DNA of 64,000 nt from Motiliproteus sp. SC1-56 (GTDB lineage Bacteria; Pseudomonadota; Gammaproteobacteria; Pseudomonadales; Balneatricaceae), in NCBI RefSeq assembly GCF_017309075.1, contig NZ_JAEMGS010000001.1, positions 310,001 to 374,000 on the forward strand, read 5' to 3'. Below the pieces are notes generated by a model. That model worked only from the letters and a program-made list of their open reading frames with translations, was not told the origin of the DNA and made no database searches. Positions 30,066 to 39,026 of this stretch are shown piece after piece. Made by a program: the position numbers and the translations under genes. How positions within the stretch are numbered: position 1 is the first letter of the stretch; every line of letters begins with the position of its first letter.

Positions 30066-30363
30066 TAAAAACTCCTGAAATATTTGAAGAAATGGGCGCT
30101 GTCGGTGACCCGGCAGTCGGTCGCTGAGCGCGTCTGGCCGAAGCCCTTTCCGGGGCGGCTGCTGGCCTCGGCCTTTGCTGAGTTTAAAGGCTCGATTTTA
30201 ACCAAACGCCGGCTCAAGTGCAGGCCTGTTTGGCTGCATTTTTTTCAGTGGCGAACGGGTCGGGGGCGAATAAACTTATAGTAGGGTTAATTAGCACCTG
30301 TTGATATTGAGTGTATCAACCGTGCTGATGTGAAGTGGTTCAACCAACAGGGAGGGCGCAGTC
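30066..30363. other. Intergenic region between ettA and the small heat-shock gene
   Basis: About 300 bases separating divergent genes. It holds a short open frame (30084-30281) with no family likeness, and a GTTGATA-N7-TATCAAC inverted repeat described separately. No convincing sigma-32 promoter was seen. Confidence 0.6.
30300..30320. promoter_or_regulatory. Inverted repeat upstream of the hsp20 gene
   Basis: GTTGATA and TATCAAC are perfect 7-bp arms around a seven-base spacer, 44 bases before the start codon. It could be an operator or part of a structured leader; a related TTCAACCAAC follows at about 30339. No known element was recognised. Confidence 0.45.
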
Positions 30364-30780
30364 ATGAGCAACTTAACACGTTTCAACCGCATGTTCGGTG
30401 ACACTTTCTTCGATGACTTTTTTCGCCCGCTGACCCAGTCTGCGACCGAAAAACTGCCGGCCATCGATGTGCTGGAATCCGATGAGTCTTACATCATCAA
30501 GACAGACCTGCCGGGGGTTAGAAAAGAGGATATCGAGGTCAAGCTGGAGAACGGAGTCCTTTCCATCCGTGCTGAAACCCACAAGGAGGACGAGGAGAAG
30601 CAGGCGGGCAAACTGATTCGCCAGGAACGCCATTACGGCAGCTTCTTACGCCAGATGTCGGTGGGTCCGGATGTCGACCCGGACGCCGTCAAGGCTCAAT
30701 TCAGCGACGGCCTGTTGACCCTGACCCTGCCCAAGCAGCCTGAGCAGCCGGCCCGGGGCGTGAACATCGACGTACGCTGA
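30364..30780 (+). CDS. Small heat-shock protein (Hsp20/alpha-crystallin)
   Basis: A 138-residue ATP-independent holdase that binds unfolding proteins. The alpha-crystallin domain (about 32-128) contains the conserved DLPGVRKEDIEVKLENGVL and, near the end, FSDGLLTLTLPK. The N-terminal arm is short and phenylalanine-rich. AGGGAGG precedes the ATG. It is flanked by a terminator, so it is probably monocistronic. Confidence 0.95.
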   Translation: MSNLTRFNRMFGDTFFDDFFRPLTQSATEKLPAIDVLESDESYIIKTDLPGVRKEDIEVKLENGVLSIRAETHKEDEEKQAGKLIRQERHYGSFLRQMSVGPDVDPDAVKAQFSDGLLTLTLPKQPEQPARGVNIDVR

Positions 30781-30787
30781 CCCTCTC

Positions 30788-30808
30788 GCTCCCGGCTCTG
30801 CCGGGAGC
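30788..30808 (+). terminator. Hairpin terminator after hsp20
   Basis: A perfect 9-bp stem (GCTCCCGGC with GCCGGGAGC, loop TCT) seven bases after the stop. The downstream T-run is short and interrupted, so it is a likely but not strong terminator. Confidence 0.6.
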
Positions 30809-30840
30809 CTCTCTGCTTTTGTCCCGACTCATCGCTTTTG

Positions 30841-30898
30841 CTTTCAAGTTGGTTGAAAGTTGAGTCCAATTTGATGGTTTTTGACGGACTTTCAAGTG
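30841..30898. repeat. Inverted and direct repeat cluster upstream of glyA
   Basis: CTTTCAA-GTTGG-TTGAAAG (30841-30859) is a perfect inverted repeat with 7-bp arms, and a third copy of the CTTTCAAGT unit occurs at 30890-30898. A TATAAT lies downstream near 30918. The repeats could be regulator sites for glyA; they do not match the MetR or PurR sites used in E. coli. Confidence 0.55.
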
Positions 30899-30979
30899 AT
30901 CTGTGTTGACTAAATGGGCTATAATCCGCGCTTTATTTTCTTCGCGCTGGCCAAGCACAGGTTTTATAAGGGGTAGCCC

Positions 30980-32233
30980 ATGTTGAACACAGAGTTGTCG
31001 ATTGCCGAGTTCGATCCTGAAATTTCTGCCGCCATTGAGGCGGAGCAGAAACGCCAGGAAGAGCATATTGAACTGATCGCGTCGGAAAACTACGCCAGCC
31101 CGCGCTCCATGGCGGCTCAGGGTTCCTGCCTGACCAACAAGTACGCCGAGGGTTATCCCAACAAGCGCTATTACGGCGGCTGCGAGCACGTCGACGTGGT
31201 GGAGCAGCTGGCCATCGACCGCGCCAAGGCGCTGTTTGGCGCCGACTACGCCAACGTCCAACCTCACTCCGGTTCCCAGGCCAACGCGGCGGTCTACATG
31301 GCCCTGTGCAAGCCGGGCGATACCGTCCTCGGCATGAGCCTGGCCCACGGTGGCCACCTCACCCATGGCGCTTCCGTAAGCTTCTCCGGGCGTATTTACA
31401 ACGCGGTTCAATACGGCCTCAACCCCGACACCGGGGAGATTGACTATGCTGAGGTCGAGCGCCTGGCGGTCGAACACAAGCCCAAGGTGATCGTGGCGGG
31501 CTTCTCCGCCTATTCGCGCATCGTCGACTGGCAGCGCTTCCGCGATATCGCTGACAAGGTGGGCGCCTACCTGTTCGTGGACATGGCCCACATCGCCGGT
31601 CTCGTCGCCGCGGGCGTTTACCCCTCGCCCGTTGGGATTGCCGACGTGGTCACCACCACCACCCACAAGACCCTGGGCGGCCCCCGCGGCGGCCTGATCC
31701 TGGCCCGGGCCAACGAGGAGCTGGAGAAGAAGCTCAACTTCGCTGTCTTCCCCGAAAGCCAGGGCGGTCCCCTGATGCACGTGATCGCCGCCAAGGCGAT
31801 CTGCTTCAAGGAGGCGATGACCGAAGACTACAAAACCTACCAGAAGCAGGTGGTGGCTAACGCTCAGGCCATGGTCAAGGTGTTCATGGAGCGTGGCATT
31901 GATATCGTCTCCAACGGCACCGACGATCATCTGTTCCTGGTCGACCTGATCAAGAAGGACATTACCGGTAAGGACGCGGACGCCGCGCTGGGACGGGCCA
32001 ACATCACCGTCAACAAGAACGCGGTGCCGAACGACCCCCGCAGCCCCTTTGTTACCAGCGGTCTGCGCATCGGTACCCCGGCCATCACCCGGCGTGGCTT
32101 CGGCGAGGCCGAGGCGGTGCAGCTGGCCGGCTGGATCTGCGACATTCTCGACGATATCGAGAACGAGGAGACCATCAACCGGGTCAAGCAGCAGGTGCTG
32201 GAGTTGTGCGCCCGCTTCCCCGTCTACAAGTAA
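30980..32233 (+). CDS. glyA: Serine hydroxymethyltransferase
   Basis: PLP enzyme that converts serine and tetrahydrofolate into glycine and methylene-tetrahydrofolate, the main source of one-carbon units. The protein has 417 residues, the expected size. Lys230 in [14 protein letters not shown] binds PLP, and the N-terminal IELIASEN and [14 protein letters not shown] stretches are diagnostic. The leader has an unusual set of repeats. It is followed by a terminator, then nrdR. Confidence 0.98.
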   Translation: MLNTELSIAEFDPEISAAIEAEQKRQEEHIELIASENYASPRSMAAQGSCLTNKYAEGYPNKRYYGGCEHVDVVEQLAIDRAKALFGADYANVQPHSGSQANAAVYMALCKPGDTVLGMSLAHGGHLTHGASVSFSGRIYNAVQYGLNPDTGEIDYAEVERLAVEHKPKVIVAGFSAYSRIVDWQRFRDIADKVGAYLFVDMAHIAGLVAAGVYPSPVGIADVVTTTTHKTLGGPRGGLILARANEELEKKLNFAVFPESQGGPLMHVIAAKAICFKEAMTEDYKTYQKQVVANAQAMVKVFMERGIDIVSNGTDDHLFLVDLIKKDITGKDADAALGRANITVNKNAVPNDPRSPFVTSGLRIGTPAITRRGFGEAEAVQLAGWICDILDDIENEETINRVKQQVLELCARFPVYK

Positions 32234-32254
32234 CGGCTGAGACGCCGCACCATC

Positions 32255-32279
32255 AAGCCCCGGCTTCGTGCCGGGGCTT
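32255..32279 (+). terminator. Hairpin terminator after glyA
   Basis: A perfect 10-bp stem (AAGCCCCGGC with GCCGGGGCTT, loop TTCGT) 21 bases beyond the stop, with a modest T-rich tail. Confidence 0.7.
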
Positions 32280-32322
32280 TGTCGTTTCTGTCGCAGCACG
32301 CGGCTGACGCAGGGTTCATCTT

Positions 32323-32790
32323 ATGTACTGCCCTTTCTGCAAAGCTCAGGAAACCAAGGTGATCGACTCGCGCCTGGTGGCCGAAGGCGCCCAGGTGCGC
32401 CGTCGTCGTGAGTGCCTTTCCTGCAACGAGCGCTTTACCACCTTTGAAACCGCGGAGCTGGTTATGCCCCGGGTGGTGAAGCAGGACGGTACCCGCCAGC
32501 CCTTTGACGAGCAGAAGCTGCGGGCGGGGATTCAGCGTTCGTTGGAAAAGCGCCCCGTGAGCATCGAGCGCATCGAGGCCTCCATCGACCGCATCAAGCA
32601 CCGCTTGCGGGCCACCGGCGAGCGGGAGCTGAAGTCGATGACCCTGGGCGAGGCGGTGATGGACGAGCTACGCGAGCTGGACGAAGTCGCCTACGTGCGC
32701 TTCGCCTCTGTCTACCGCAGCTTCCAGGATCTCAATGAGTTCAAGGCGGAGATCGACCGGCTCTCTACCCAGGCGCAGAAGGAACCCTGA
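32323..32790 (+). CDS. nrdR: Transcriptional repressor NrdR
   Basis: Zinc-ribbon and ATP-cone repressor of ribonucleotide reductase genes that senses dATP/ATP. The 155 residues begin with MYCPFC and a second CxxC (CLSCNERF), forming the zinc finger, followed by the ATP-cone (about 49-139). It heads the riboflavin operon as in most gammaproteobacteria; ribD starts two bases after it. Confidence 0.96.
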   Translation: MYCPFCKAQETKVIDSRLVAEGAQVRRRRECLSCNERFTTFETAELVMPRVVKQDGTRQPFDEQKLRAGIQRSLEKRPVSIERIEASIDRIKHRLRATGERELKSMTLGEAVMDELRELDEVAYVRFASVYRSFQDLNEFKAEIDRLSTQAQKEP

Positions 32791-32792
32791 GC

Positions 32793-33914
32793 ATGTTCAG
32801 CGCCGACGACCACCGCCACATGGCGCGGGCCCTGCAATTGGCCCGGCGCGGTCTTTACACCACCGAGCCCAACCCCCGGGTGGGCTGCGTGCTGGTGCGC
32901 GACGGTGTGGTGGTCGGTGAAGGCTTTCACGTACGCGCAGGCGAAGGCCATGCCGAGGTGAACGCATTGGCGGTGGCCGGTGATCGCGCCCGCGGGGCCA
33001 CCGCTTACGTCACTCTGGAGCCCTGCAGCCACCAGGGCCGCACCGGCCCCTGCGCCGAGGCGCTGGTCAAGGCCGGGGTGGCGCGGGTGGTTTCCGCCAT
33101 GGAAGACCCCAACCCCCGGGTCGCCGGGCGCGGCCACCGGATTCTCGAGGCGGCCGGTATCGACACCGCCTGCGGGCTGCTGACGAGCGAGGCGCGGGCG
33201 CTTAACCCCGGGTTTATCGCCCGCATGACCCGCGGGCGTCCGTTTGTGCGTATCAAGCAGGCGATGAGCCTGGATGGGCGCACCGCCATGGCCTCCGGCG
33301 AGTCCCAGTGGATTACAGGCCCCTGCGCACGTAGCGCGGTGCAAAGGCTGCGGGCGCGCAGCTCGGCGGTCCTGACCGGGGTGGGCACGGTTATTCACGA
33401 TGATCCCGCCCTGACTCTGCGCGCCGAGCAGCTGGGGTTGCCCGCTGCTGAAGCCGAGGCGGCACTGCGCCGCCAGCCGCTGCGGGTTATTCTCGACACG
33501 GGGCTGCGTACCCCCCCAGAGTCGGCCATTCTCAAGCAGCCCGGGGAGACGCTGATCGTGCACCGTTGCGATGAGCCGGCCCGGGCGGAGCGCCTGACCG
33601 CGGCCGGCGCCTCCCTGCTGGCCATGGATCCTCACGACCCGGCGTCGCTGTTGCAGTGGCTTGCTGCCGAGCGCGAGTGCAACGAGCTGTTGGTGGAGGC
33701 CGGCGCGGTGCTCGCCGGCAGCCTGATGCGGGCCGGTCTGGTGGACGAGCTGGTGGTCTTTGTGGCGCCCAAGCTGCTGGGCTCAGAGGCGCGCCCGCTG
33801 CTGCAGCTGCCCGGAATGGCGCGCATGGACCAGCAAATTCCCCTTACGCTGAGCGACCTGCGTCGGCTCGGCGAGGACCTGTGCCTGACTTACCGCGTGG
33901 AAGGAGCGAGCTGA
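32793..33914 (+). CDS. ribD: Riboflavin biosynthesis deaminase/reductase RibD
   Basis: Bifunctional enzyme of riboflavin synthesis: deaminates the diaminopyrimidine product of GTP cyclohydrolase II, then reduces its ribose side chain with NADPH. The N-terminal deaminase has the zinc motifs GHAEVNAL and EPCSHQGRTGPC; the reductase half (about 145-370) has FVRIKQAMSLDGRTA and a glycine-rich nucleotide loop. The 373 residues are full length. It is between nrdR and ribE with a TGA-ATG junction to ribE. Confidence 0.97.
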   Translation: MFSADDHRHMARALQLARRGLYTTEPNPRVGCVLVRDGVVVGEGFHVRAGEGHAEVNALAVAGDRARGATAYVTLEPCSHQGRTGPCAEALVKAGVARVVSAMEDPNPRVAGRGHRILEAAGIDTACGLLTSEARALNPGFIARMTRGRPFVRIKQAMSLDGRTAMASGESQWITGPCARSAVQRLRARSSAVLTGVGTVIHDDPALTLRAEQLGLPAAEAEAALRRQPLRVILDTGLRTPPESAILKQPGETLIVHRCDEPARAERLTAAGASLLAMDPHDPASLLQWLAAERECNELLVEAGAVLAGSLMRAGLVDELVVFVAPKLLGSEARPLLQLPGMARMDQQIPLTLSDLRRLGEDLCLTYRVEGAS

Positions 33915-34601
33915 ATGTTCACCGGCATCATTGAAGCGATCGGCGAAGTGGCCGAGGCCCGGGACCAGGGGCAGGACCTGCGCCTGCGCATCCGTACCGG
34001 AGACCTGGACCTGAGCGATGTCCGCCTCGGCGACAGCATTGCTACCAACGGCGTCTGCCTCACCGTGGTGGAGCTGCCAGGCGACGGGTTCTGGGCCGAT
34101 GTCTCGGGCGAGACCCTGGCGCATACCGAATTCCACCTGCTGCGCCCGGGCGCGCGGGTCAACCTTGAGAAGGCCCTGACCCCCAGCAGTCGCCTGGGCG
34201 GCCACTTGGTCAGCGGTCATGTGGACGGTATCGGCGAAGTGGTGGACATTCGTGAGGAGGGACGCTCGATCCGTTACCGCATCCAGGCCCCCGAGGCGCT
34301 GGGACGCTACATCGCCCCCAAGGGCTCGATCTGCGTCGACGGCGTCAGTCTCACCGTCAACGGGGTGGAGGGGGCTTGTTTTGAGCTCAATATCGTCCCC
34401 CACACCCTAGAACAAACCCTTATTAAGTATTACAGTGTCGGCCGGCGGGTGAACCTCGAAGTCGACCTGATCGCCCGCTATCTCGAACGTCTGCTCCAGG
34501 GAGGAGCGGCGGGCGGCGACTCCGAGGATTCCCCACACCGGCCAAGCGGCGGCCTGAACCTGGCGTTCCTGGCTCAGCACGGCTTTGCCGGTCGCAACTA
34601 A
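33915..34601 (+). CDS. ribE: Riboflavin synthase alpha subunit
   Basis: Catalyses dismutation of two dimethylribityllumazine molecules to riboflavin and the diaminopyrimidine. The 228-residue protein shows the two tandem barrel repeats: MFTGIIEAIG with DSIATNGVCLTV, and GHVDGIGEVV with GSICVDGVSLTV. The C-terminal 25 residues form a longer tail than usual. The start ATG follows directly on the ribD stop. Confidence 0.97.
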   Translation: MFTGIIEAIGEVAEARDQGQDLRLRIRTGDLDLSDVRLGDSIATNGVCLTVVELPGDGFWADVSGETLAHTEFHLLRPGARVNLEKALTPSSRLGGHLVSGHVDGIGEVVDIREEGRSIRYRIQAPEALGRYIAPKGSICVDGVSLTVNGVEGACFELNIVPHTLEQTLIKYYSVGRRVNLEVDLIARYLERLLQGGAAGGDSEDSPHRPSGGLNLAFLAQHGFAGRN

Positions 34602-34619
34602 CGAGGACACACAGACACC

Positions 34620-35732
34620 ATGGGCCTCAACTCCACTGCAGAACTGATCGAAGATATCCGACAGGGCAAGATGGTCATCCTGATGGATGACGAAGACCGC
34701 GAAAACGAAGGCGACCTGATTATCGCCGCGGAAAAGGTCCGCCCGGAAGATATCAACTTCATGGCCACTCACGCCCGTGGCCTGATCTGCCTGACCCTGA
34801 CCCGCGAGCACTGCCAGCGCCTCAACCTGCCGCTGATGGTGAGCGACAACGGCGCCCAGCATTCCACCAACTTTACCGTCTCCATCGAGGCCGCCGAGGG
34901 GGTGACCACCGGCATCTCGGCCGCCGACCGGGCCCACACCGTGCAGACCGCGGTGGCGCCCCATGCCAAGGCGGATGATATCGTCCAGCCCGGCCATATC
35001 TTTCCGCTGATGGCCCAGCCCGGCGGGGTGCTCAGCCGCGCCGGCCACACCGAGGCCGGTTGCGACCTGGCGCGGATGGCCGGCTGTATTCCGGCGGCGG
35101 CGATCGTTGAAATCATGAACGAAGACGGCACCATGGCGCGGCGTCCCGACCTCGAGGAGTTCGCCAAGAAGCACGACCTGAAGATGGGCACCATCGCCGA
35201 TCTGATCCATTACCGCACCCTCAACGAGCACACCGTGGAGCGCAGCCAGGAGCATGTGCTGGCCACCGAACACGGGGAGTTCCGCGCGATCAGCTACCGC
35301 GACACCATCCAGGGCGCGAGCCACGTGGCCATGGTAATGGGCGAGATCAAGGCCGATGAACCCACCCTGGTGCGGGTGCACATGGCCGACGCCCTGCGGG
35401 ATGTAATCGGTGCCGCCCACCAGGGAGAACCCAAGTGGAGTCTGCGCCAGTCCCTGCAGCGGGTGGCCGAAGAGGGTCGCGGGGTGGTGGTGCTGCTCGG
35501 GGACACCACCCCGGAAGACCTGGGCCACAGTCTTGAGGCCTGGGCTCACCAGCGCCCGGTGCGCCCCGTGAATACCGATGGCGCCGGCGCCTACCTGACC
35601 GTGGGCACCGGCTCCCAGATTCTCCGTGACCTCGGTGTGGGCAAGATGCGCGTACTGAGCTCTCCGATCAAGTTCAACGCCCTCTCGGGGTTTGATCTCG
35701 AAATCGTCGAGTACATCCCCTGCCAGGCCTGA
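34620..35732 (+). CDS. ribBA: DHBP synthase with degenerate GTP cyclohydrolase II domain
   Basis: The N-terminal half (about 1-205) is 3,4-dihydroxy-2-butanone 4-phosphate synthase, with [12 protein letters not shown] and the [13 protein letters not shown] motif. The C-terminal half resembles RibA but lacks the zinc-binding cysteines (HSECLTGD and RCDCG are absent; the matching place reads [10 protein letters not shown]). The cyclohydrolase is therefore expected to be inactive, consistent with a complete separate ribA at 39027. It supplies the four-carbon unit for lumazine synthase. Confidence 0.93.
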   Translation: MGLNSTAELIEDIRQGKMVILMDDEDRENEGDLIIAAEKVRPEDINFMATHARGLICLTLTREHCQRLNLPLMVSDNGAQHSTNFTVSIEAAEGVTTGISAADRAHTVQTAVAPHAKADDIVQPGHIFPLMAQPGGVLSRAGHTEAGCDLARMAGCIPAAAIVEIMNEDGTMARRPDLEEFAKKHDLKMGTIADLIHYRTLNEHTVERSQEHVLATEHGEFRAISYRDTIQGASHVAMVMGEIKADEPTLVRVHMADALRDVIGAAHQGEPKWSLRQSLQRVAEEGRGVVVLLGDTTPEDLGHSLEAWAHQRPVRPVNTDGAGAYLTVGTGSQILRDLGVGKMRVLSSPIKFNALSGFDLEIVEYIPCQA

Positions 35733-35755
35733 GACCCATAACAGGAAAAGCCAAC

Positions 35756-36229
35756 ATGAGTATTCAAGCAATCGAAGGAACCTTCACCGACAGCGACGGG
35801 CGCTATGCCATTGTGGTGGGCCGCTTTAACGCCTTCGTGGTGGAGAGCCTGGTGGACGGGGCGGTGGACGCCCTCAAGCGCCACGGTGTGGCCGAAGCCA
35901 ACATTCGCATTATCCGCGTGCCGGGCGCCTTTGAGATTCCCCTGGCGGTGAAGAAAGTCGCCGAGCAGAAGCGCGACGATGCCATCATCGCCCTGGGCGC
36001 GGTGATTCGCGGTGGCACCCCCCACTTCGAATACGTCAGCGCGGAGAGTGCCAAGGGTGTGGGCCAGGTCTCCCTGGACTTCGGTATCCCCGTGGCCAAC
36101 GGGATTCTGACCGTCAACAGCATCGAGCAGGCCATTGAGCGCGCCGGTACCAAGGCCGGGAACAAGGGCGCCGAGGCGGCCCTCTCCGCCCTGGAGATGG
36201 TCAGCCTGCTCAAGCAACTTGAGGGCTGA
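35756..36229 (+). CDS. ribH: 6,7-dimethyl-8-ribityllumazine synthase
   Basis: Condenses the RibD pyrimidine product with DHBP to form lumazine, often as an icosahedral shell. The 157-residue sequence has [36 protein letters not shown] and the [12 protein letters not shown] segment, all typical. It lies between ribBA and nusB with a three-base gap to nusB. Confidence 0.97.
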   Translation: MSIQAIEGTFTDSDGRYAIVVGRFNAFVVESLVDGAVDALKRHGVAEANIRIIRVPGAFEIPLAVKKVAEQKRDDAIIALGAVIRGGTPHFEYVSAESAKGVGQVSLDFGIPVANGILTVNSIEQAIERAGTKAGNKGAEAALSALEMVSLLKQLEG

Positions 36230-36232
36230 CCG

Positions 36233-36691
36233 GTGAACCAGCCAAAAAAGCCCAAGAAGGCTTCACGTACCCAGATGCGCCGTGAAGCGCGCAGCTTCGC
36301 CCTGCAGGCGCTCTACCAGTGGCAGCTCTCGGGCAACACCCTTAACGAGATCGAGGCACAGTTCCGCACCGAGCAGCCCATGGAACAGGCTGACCTTGGC
36401 CTGTTCGCCGAGCTGCTGCACGGCATTCCGGCCAAGGTCGGGGAGCTGGATGCGTTGCTGAGCCCTTGCCTGGACCGGTCTCTGGACGACCTGGATCCAA
36501 TCGAGCGCAACGTGCTGCGCATGGGCGCATACGAACTCGCCCACCGGTTGGAAGTGCCGTACCGGGTGGTGATCAACGAGTACGTCAACCTGGCCAAGAC
36601 CTTCGGTGCCACTGACAGCCACAAGTACGTCAACGGCGTGCTCGACAAGCTGGCCAAGGGACAGCGCCGGGCAGAGATCGAAGGCCGCTAG
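36233..36691 (+). CDS. nusB: Transcription antitermination factor NusB
   Basis: Binds boxA RNA with NusE (S10) to form antitermination complexes on rRNA operons. The 152-residue, all-helical protein has ARSFALQALYQWQLSG near the N-terminus and PYRVVINEYVNLAKTFG near the C-terminus. The GTG start is three bases after ribH; thiL follows eight bases later. Confidence 0.96.
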   Translation: MNQPKKPKKASRTQMRREARSFALQALYQWQLSGNTLNEIEAQFRTEQPMEQADLGLFAELLHGIPAKVGELDALLSPCLDRSLDDLDPIERNVLRMGAYELAHRLEVPYRVVINEYVNLAKTFGATDSHKYVNGVLDKLAKGQRRAEIEGR

Positions 36692-36699
36692 GTCTGCTG

Positions 36700-37650
36700 A
36701 TGGCGCTCTCGGAGTTCGAGCTGATCGAGCGCTACTTTGCGTCCAGTGCAGACGCTCATGGGCGCGGCGTGGCGCTCGGCATCGGTGATGACTGCGCCCT
36801 GCTGGAAGTACCGGCGGGGCAGCAGCTGGCGGTCTCGATCGACACTCTGGTGAGCGGGGTTCACTTTCCCGCCGATGCGCCTCCGGCGCGTATTGCCCGT
36901 CGTGCCCTGGCCGCGTGCCTCAGTGACCTGGCCGCGATGGGGGCCGAGCCCGCCTGGCTGACCCTCGCCCTGACCCTGCCCGCGGCCGACCCCGCCTGGC
37001 TTGAGCCTTTCGGCAAAGCGCTGGCCGAAGGGGCCGCCGATTACGGTGTGGCGCTGGTGGGGGGTGACACCACCCGTGGCCCCCTGACCCTGAGCCTGCA
37101 GGTACACGGCTGGGTCCCCCGGGGAGAGGCGCTGCGCCGCGACGGTGGCCGTCCGGGGGATGCTGTTTTTGTTACCGGCACCCTGGGGGACGCCATGGCG
37201 GGGCTCGACCAGCTGCTTCATGTCGCGGAACCGGCCCCGGCCCTGGTCGAGCGCTTCTACCGTCCCCAGGCCCGGATCGCCACCGGGCTGGCCCTGCGAC
37301 CCTACGCCAGTGCCGCGATTGACATCTCCGACGGGCTGGTCGCCGATCTTGGGCACTTGATGGACCGCAGCGGCTGTGGGGCGCGCATCGATTTCGAGTG
37401 CCTGCCGCTATCCGAGGCGTTACGCAGCAACTACGCTAAACAGCAGGCCCTGAGCTGGGCCGGGAGCGGCGGAGAGGACTTCGAGCTCTGCTTCACCGTG
37501 CCCCCGGAGCGGCTGGCGGCCTTTGAGGCGGCACTGGCTGAACATACGGTGCCGGTCACCCGCATCGGCACCCTGGAGTCGCAGCCCGGGCTGCGGATGA
37601 CAGGCGCCGATGCCGACGTTGCCTCGCGCGGCGGCTACCGCCACTTCTGA
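36700..37650 (+). CDS. thiL: Thiamine-monophosphate kinase
   Basis: Phosphorylates thiamine monophosphate to the active diphosphate cofactor. The 316-residue ATP-grasp-like PurM-fold protein has GIGDDCALL, DTLVSGVHF, a SDLAAMGA motif and LVGGDTTRGP, and a late ISDGLVADLGH. It follows nusB and precedes pgpA in the conserved operon. Confidence 0.96.
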   Translation: MALSEFELIERYFASSADAHGRGVALGIGDDCALLEVPAGQQLAVSIDTLVSGVHFPADAPPARIARRALAACLSDLAAMGAEPAWLTLALTLPAADPAWLEPFGKALAEGAADYGVALVGGDTTRGPLTLSLQVHGWVPRGEALRRDGGRPGDAVFVTGTLGDAMAGLDQLLHVAEPAPALVERFYRPQARIATGLALRPYASAAIDISDGLVADLGHLMDRSGCGARIDFECLPLSEALRSNYAKQQALSWAGSGGEDFELCFTVPPERLAAFEAALAEHTVPVTRIGTLESQPGLRMTGADADVASRGGYRHF

Positions 37651-37662
37651 CGGGAGAAGGTT

Positions 37663-38136
37663 TTGCTTCTGATCCAGCCCAACTGGCGCAACCCCTGGCA
37701 CCTGCTGGCCTTCGGCTTCGGCAGCGGTGCGGCGCGCCGGGCGCCGGGCACCTGCGGCACCCTGGCGGCCGTGATTCCCTACTATTTTCTGCAGCAGCTC
37801 TCGCTTTGGCCCTACCTGGCGGTGATCGCGGTGGCCTTTGTCGCCGGCATCTACATCTGTGGCCGAACTTCCCGCGATCTGGGGGTGCATGACCACGGCG
37901 GCATCGTCTGGGATGAGTTTGTCGGCCTCTGGCTCACCCTGGTGCTGGTGCCGCCCGGCTGGGGCTGGCTGGTTGCAGGGGTCGTGCTGTTTCGCATCTT
38001 CGACATCATCAAACCCTGGCCCATCCGCTGGGCGGACCGGCGGGTTGAGGGCGGGCTGGGCATCATGCTCGATGATGTCTTGGCCGCTGCTTACGCCTGG
38101 CTCGTTCTGCAGCTATTTGCACTCTGGCTGGCCTGA
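37663..38136 (+). CDS. pgpA: Phosphatidylglycerophosphatase A
   Basis: Membrane phosphatase that makes phosphatidylglycerol. The 157-residue protein has the GSGAARRAPGTCGTLAA motif, the catalytic region WDEFVGLWLTL and the FRIFDIIKPWPI segment, and several membrane helices. The start is a TTG with GGAGAAGG upstream. Its 3' end overlaps the convergent peptidase gene by 24 bases. Confidence 0.94.
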   Translation: MLLIQPNWRNPWHLLAFGFGSGAARRAPGTCGTLAAVIPYYFLQQLSLWPYLAVIAVAFVAGIYICGRTSRDLGVHDHGGIVWDEFVGLWLTLVLVPPGWGWLVAGVVLFRIFDIIKPWPIRWADRRVEGGLGIMLDDVLAAAYAWLVLQLFALWLA

Positions 38137-38823
38137 GCGCTCCTGGCGCAGCCCCAGCACTTTCAGCCAGTGGCGCCCGTCCAGCAGGTTGGCCAGGGCG
38201 TAGGCCAGCTGGCTGAACGCGCAGGCCAGCAACAGCTGGCGCACGGCACCGCTCTCCTGGTGGGGGACGTAGCGCGACTCGGCCAGCAGGGGCCGGGCCA
38301 GGTGAAAGCTGGCCTGCCACTCCATCGGCAAGAGCACTAGGTGAATAACGGCCCCCGTCAACATGCTGACCAGGGCAACAAACAACAGCAGGCCGGCCGC
38401 GGGAGGCAGTACGATGGCCATCAGCGGTGCGACCAGAAAGGCCCCCGAGCCGAGCTTTTCACCGAATCTTGCCAGTGTCAGCAGCCCTTCCCTGAAACGG
38501 GCCATGTCGCCGTTGTGCTGGTGCTGTACCGCGTGGCCGACTTCGTAGGCGGCCCGCACCACGGCGGTGAGGCTGCGGCTGTTCATGGTGTATGCGGAGA
38601 GGTTCAGGCTGCTGGTTTCCAGGTCGTAATGGCTGCGGTTTTCGGCCTGTTTCAGACTCACCCGGTTAAGGGGCAGGCAGCGGGTCAGCAACCGTGCCAG
38701 ATCGCCACCGGTGCCGGGGAGATCCTGGCGTTTGCAGCTGTGTTTATAGAAGACGTAACGGGCCCAGATTTTGGGGCTCGCCAGGGTCAGAATCACCGTC
38801 AGGCCGAAGAGGAAGGCATCCAT
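38113..38823 (-). CDS. YugP-like membrane metallopeptidase homologue with altered zinc motif
   Basis: A 236-residue integral membrane protein of the neutral zinc metallopeptidase (YugP/DUF) type: an N-terminal helix, the AYEVGHAVQHQ segment (about 92-102), then further helices around 125-175. In this family the motif normally reads HEVGHA, but here the first ligand is Tyr93 (codon TAC). Glu94 and His97 are kept. Catalysis may be lost or altered. The gene overlaps pgpA at its 3' end and is divergent from ribA. Its role is unknown; the substitution may also be a sequencing error. Confidence 0.7.
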   Translation of the reverse strand: MDAFLFGLTVILTLASPKIWARYVFYKHSCKRQDLPGTGGDLARLLTRCLPLNRVSLKQAENRSHYDLETSSLNLSAYTMNSRSLTAVVRAAYEVGHAVQHQHNGDMARFREGLLTLARFGEKLGSGAFLVAPLMAIVLPPAAGLLLFVALVSMLTGAVIHLVLLPMEWQASFHLARPLLAESRYVPHQESGAVRQLLLACAFSQLAYALANLLDGRHWLKVLGLRQERSGQPECK

Positions 38824-39026
38824 GGTGAGTATCCTGTAGTTGGGTGTCGCTCGGGTCCTTTTCTGTCTGCCGGATTGGAAGCCGACAATAGTGTCTGTAT
38901 AGCAGACGAATTAGACTTTCGTCGTACAAGCGGGCGATCAAAGACACGCCCGCAGGGCTTTACCAGTCGCCAATACTTGAGGCGGTTGGTAGAATATCGG
39001 CGCGTCAGAATTTAGGAAATAAGCCA

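Noticed and set aside
30084-30281. A 65-codon plus-strand frame upstream of hsp20
   Set aside because: No family likeness; lies in a promoter region.
38824-39026. Possible FMN riboswitch before ribA
   Set aside because: The conserved RFN-element sequence blocks were not seen here or in front of ribD.
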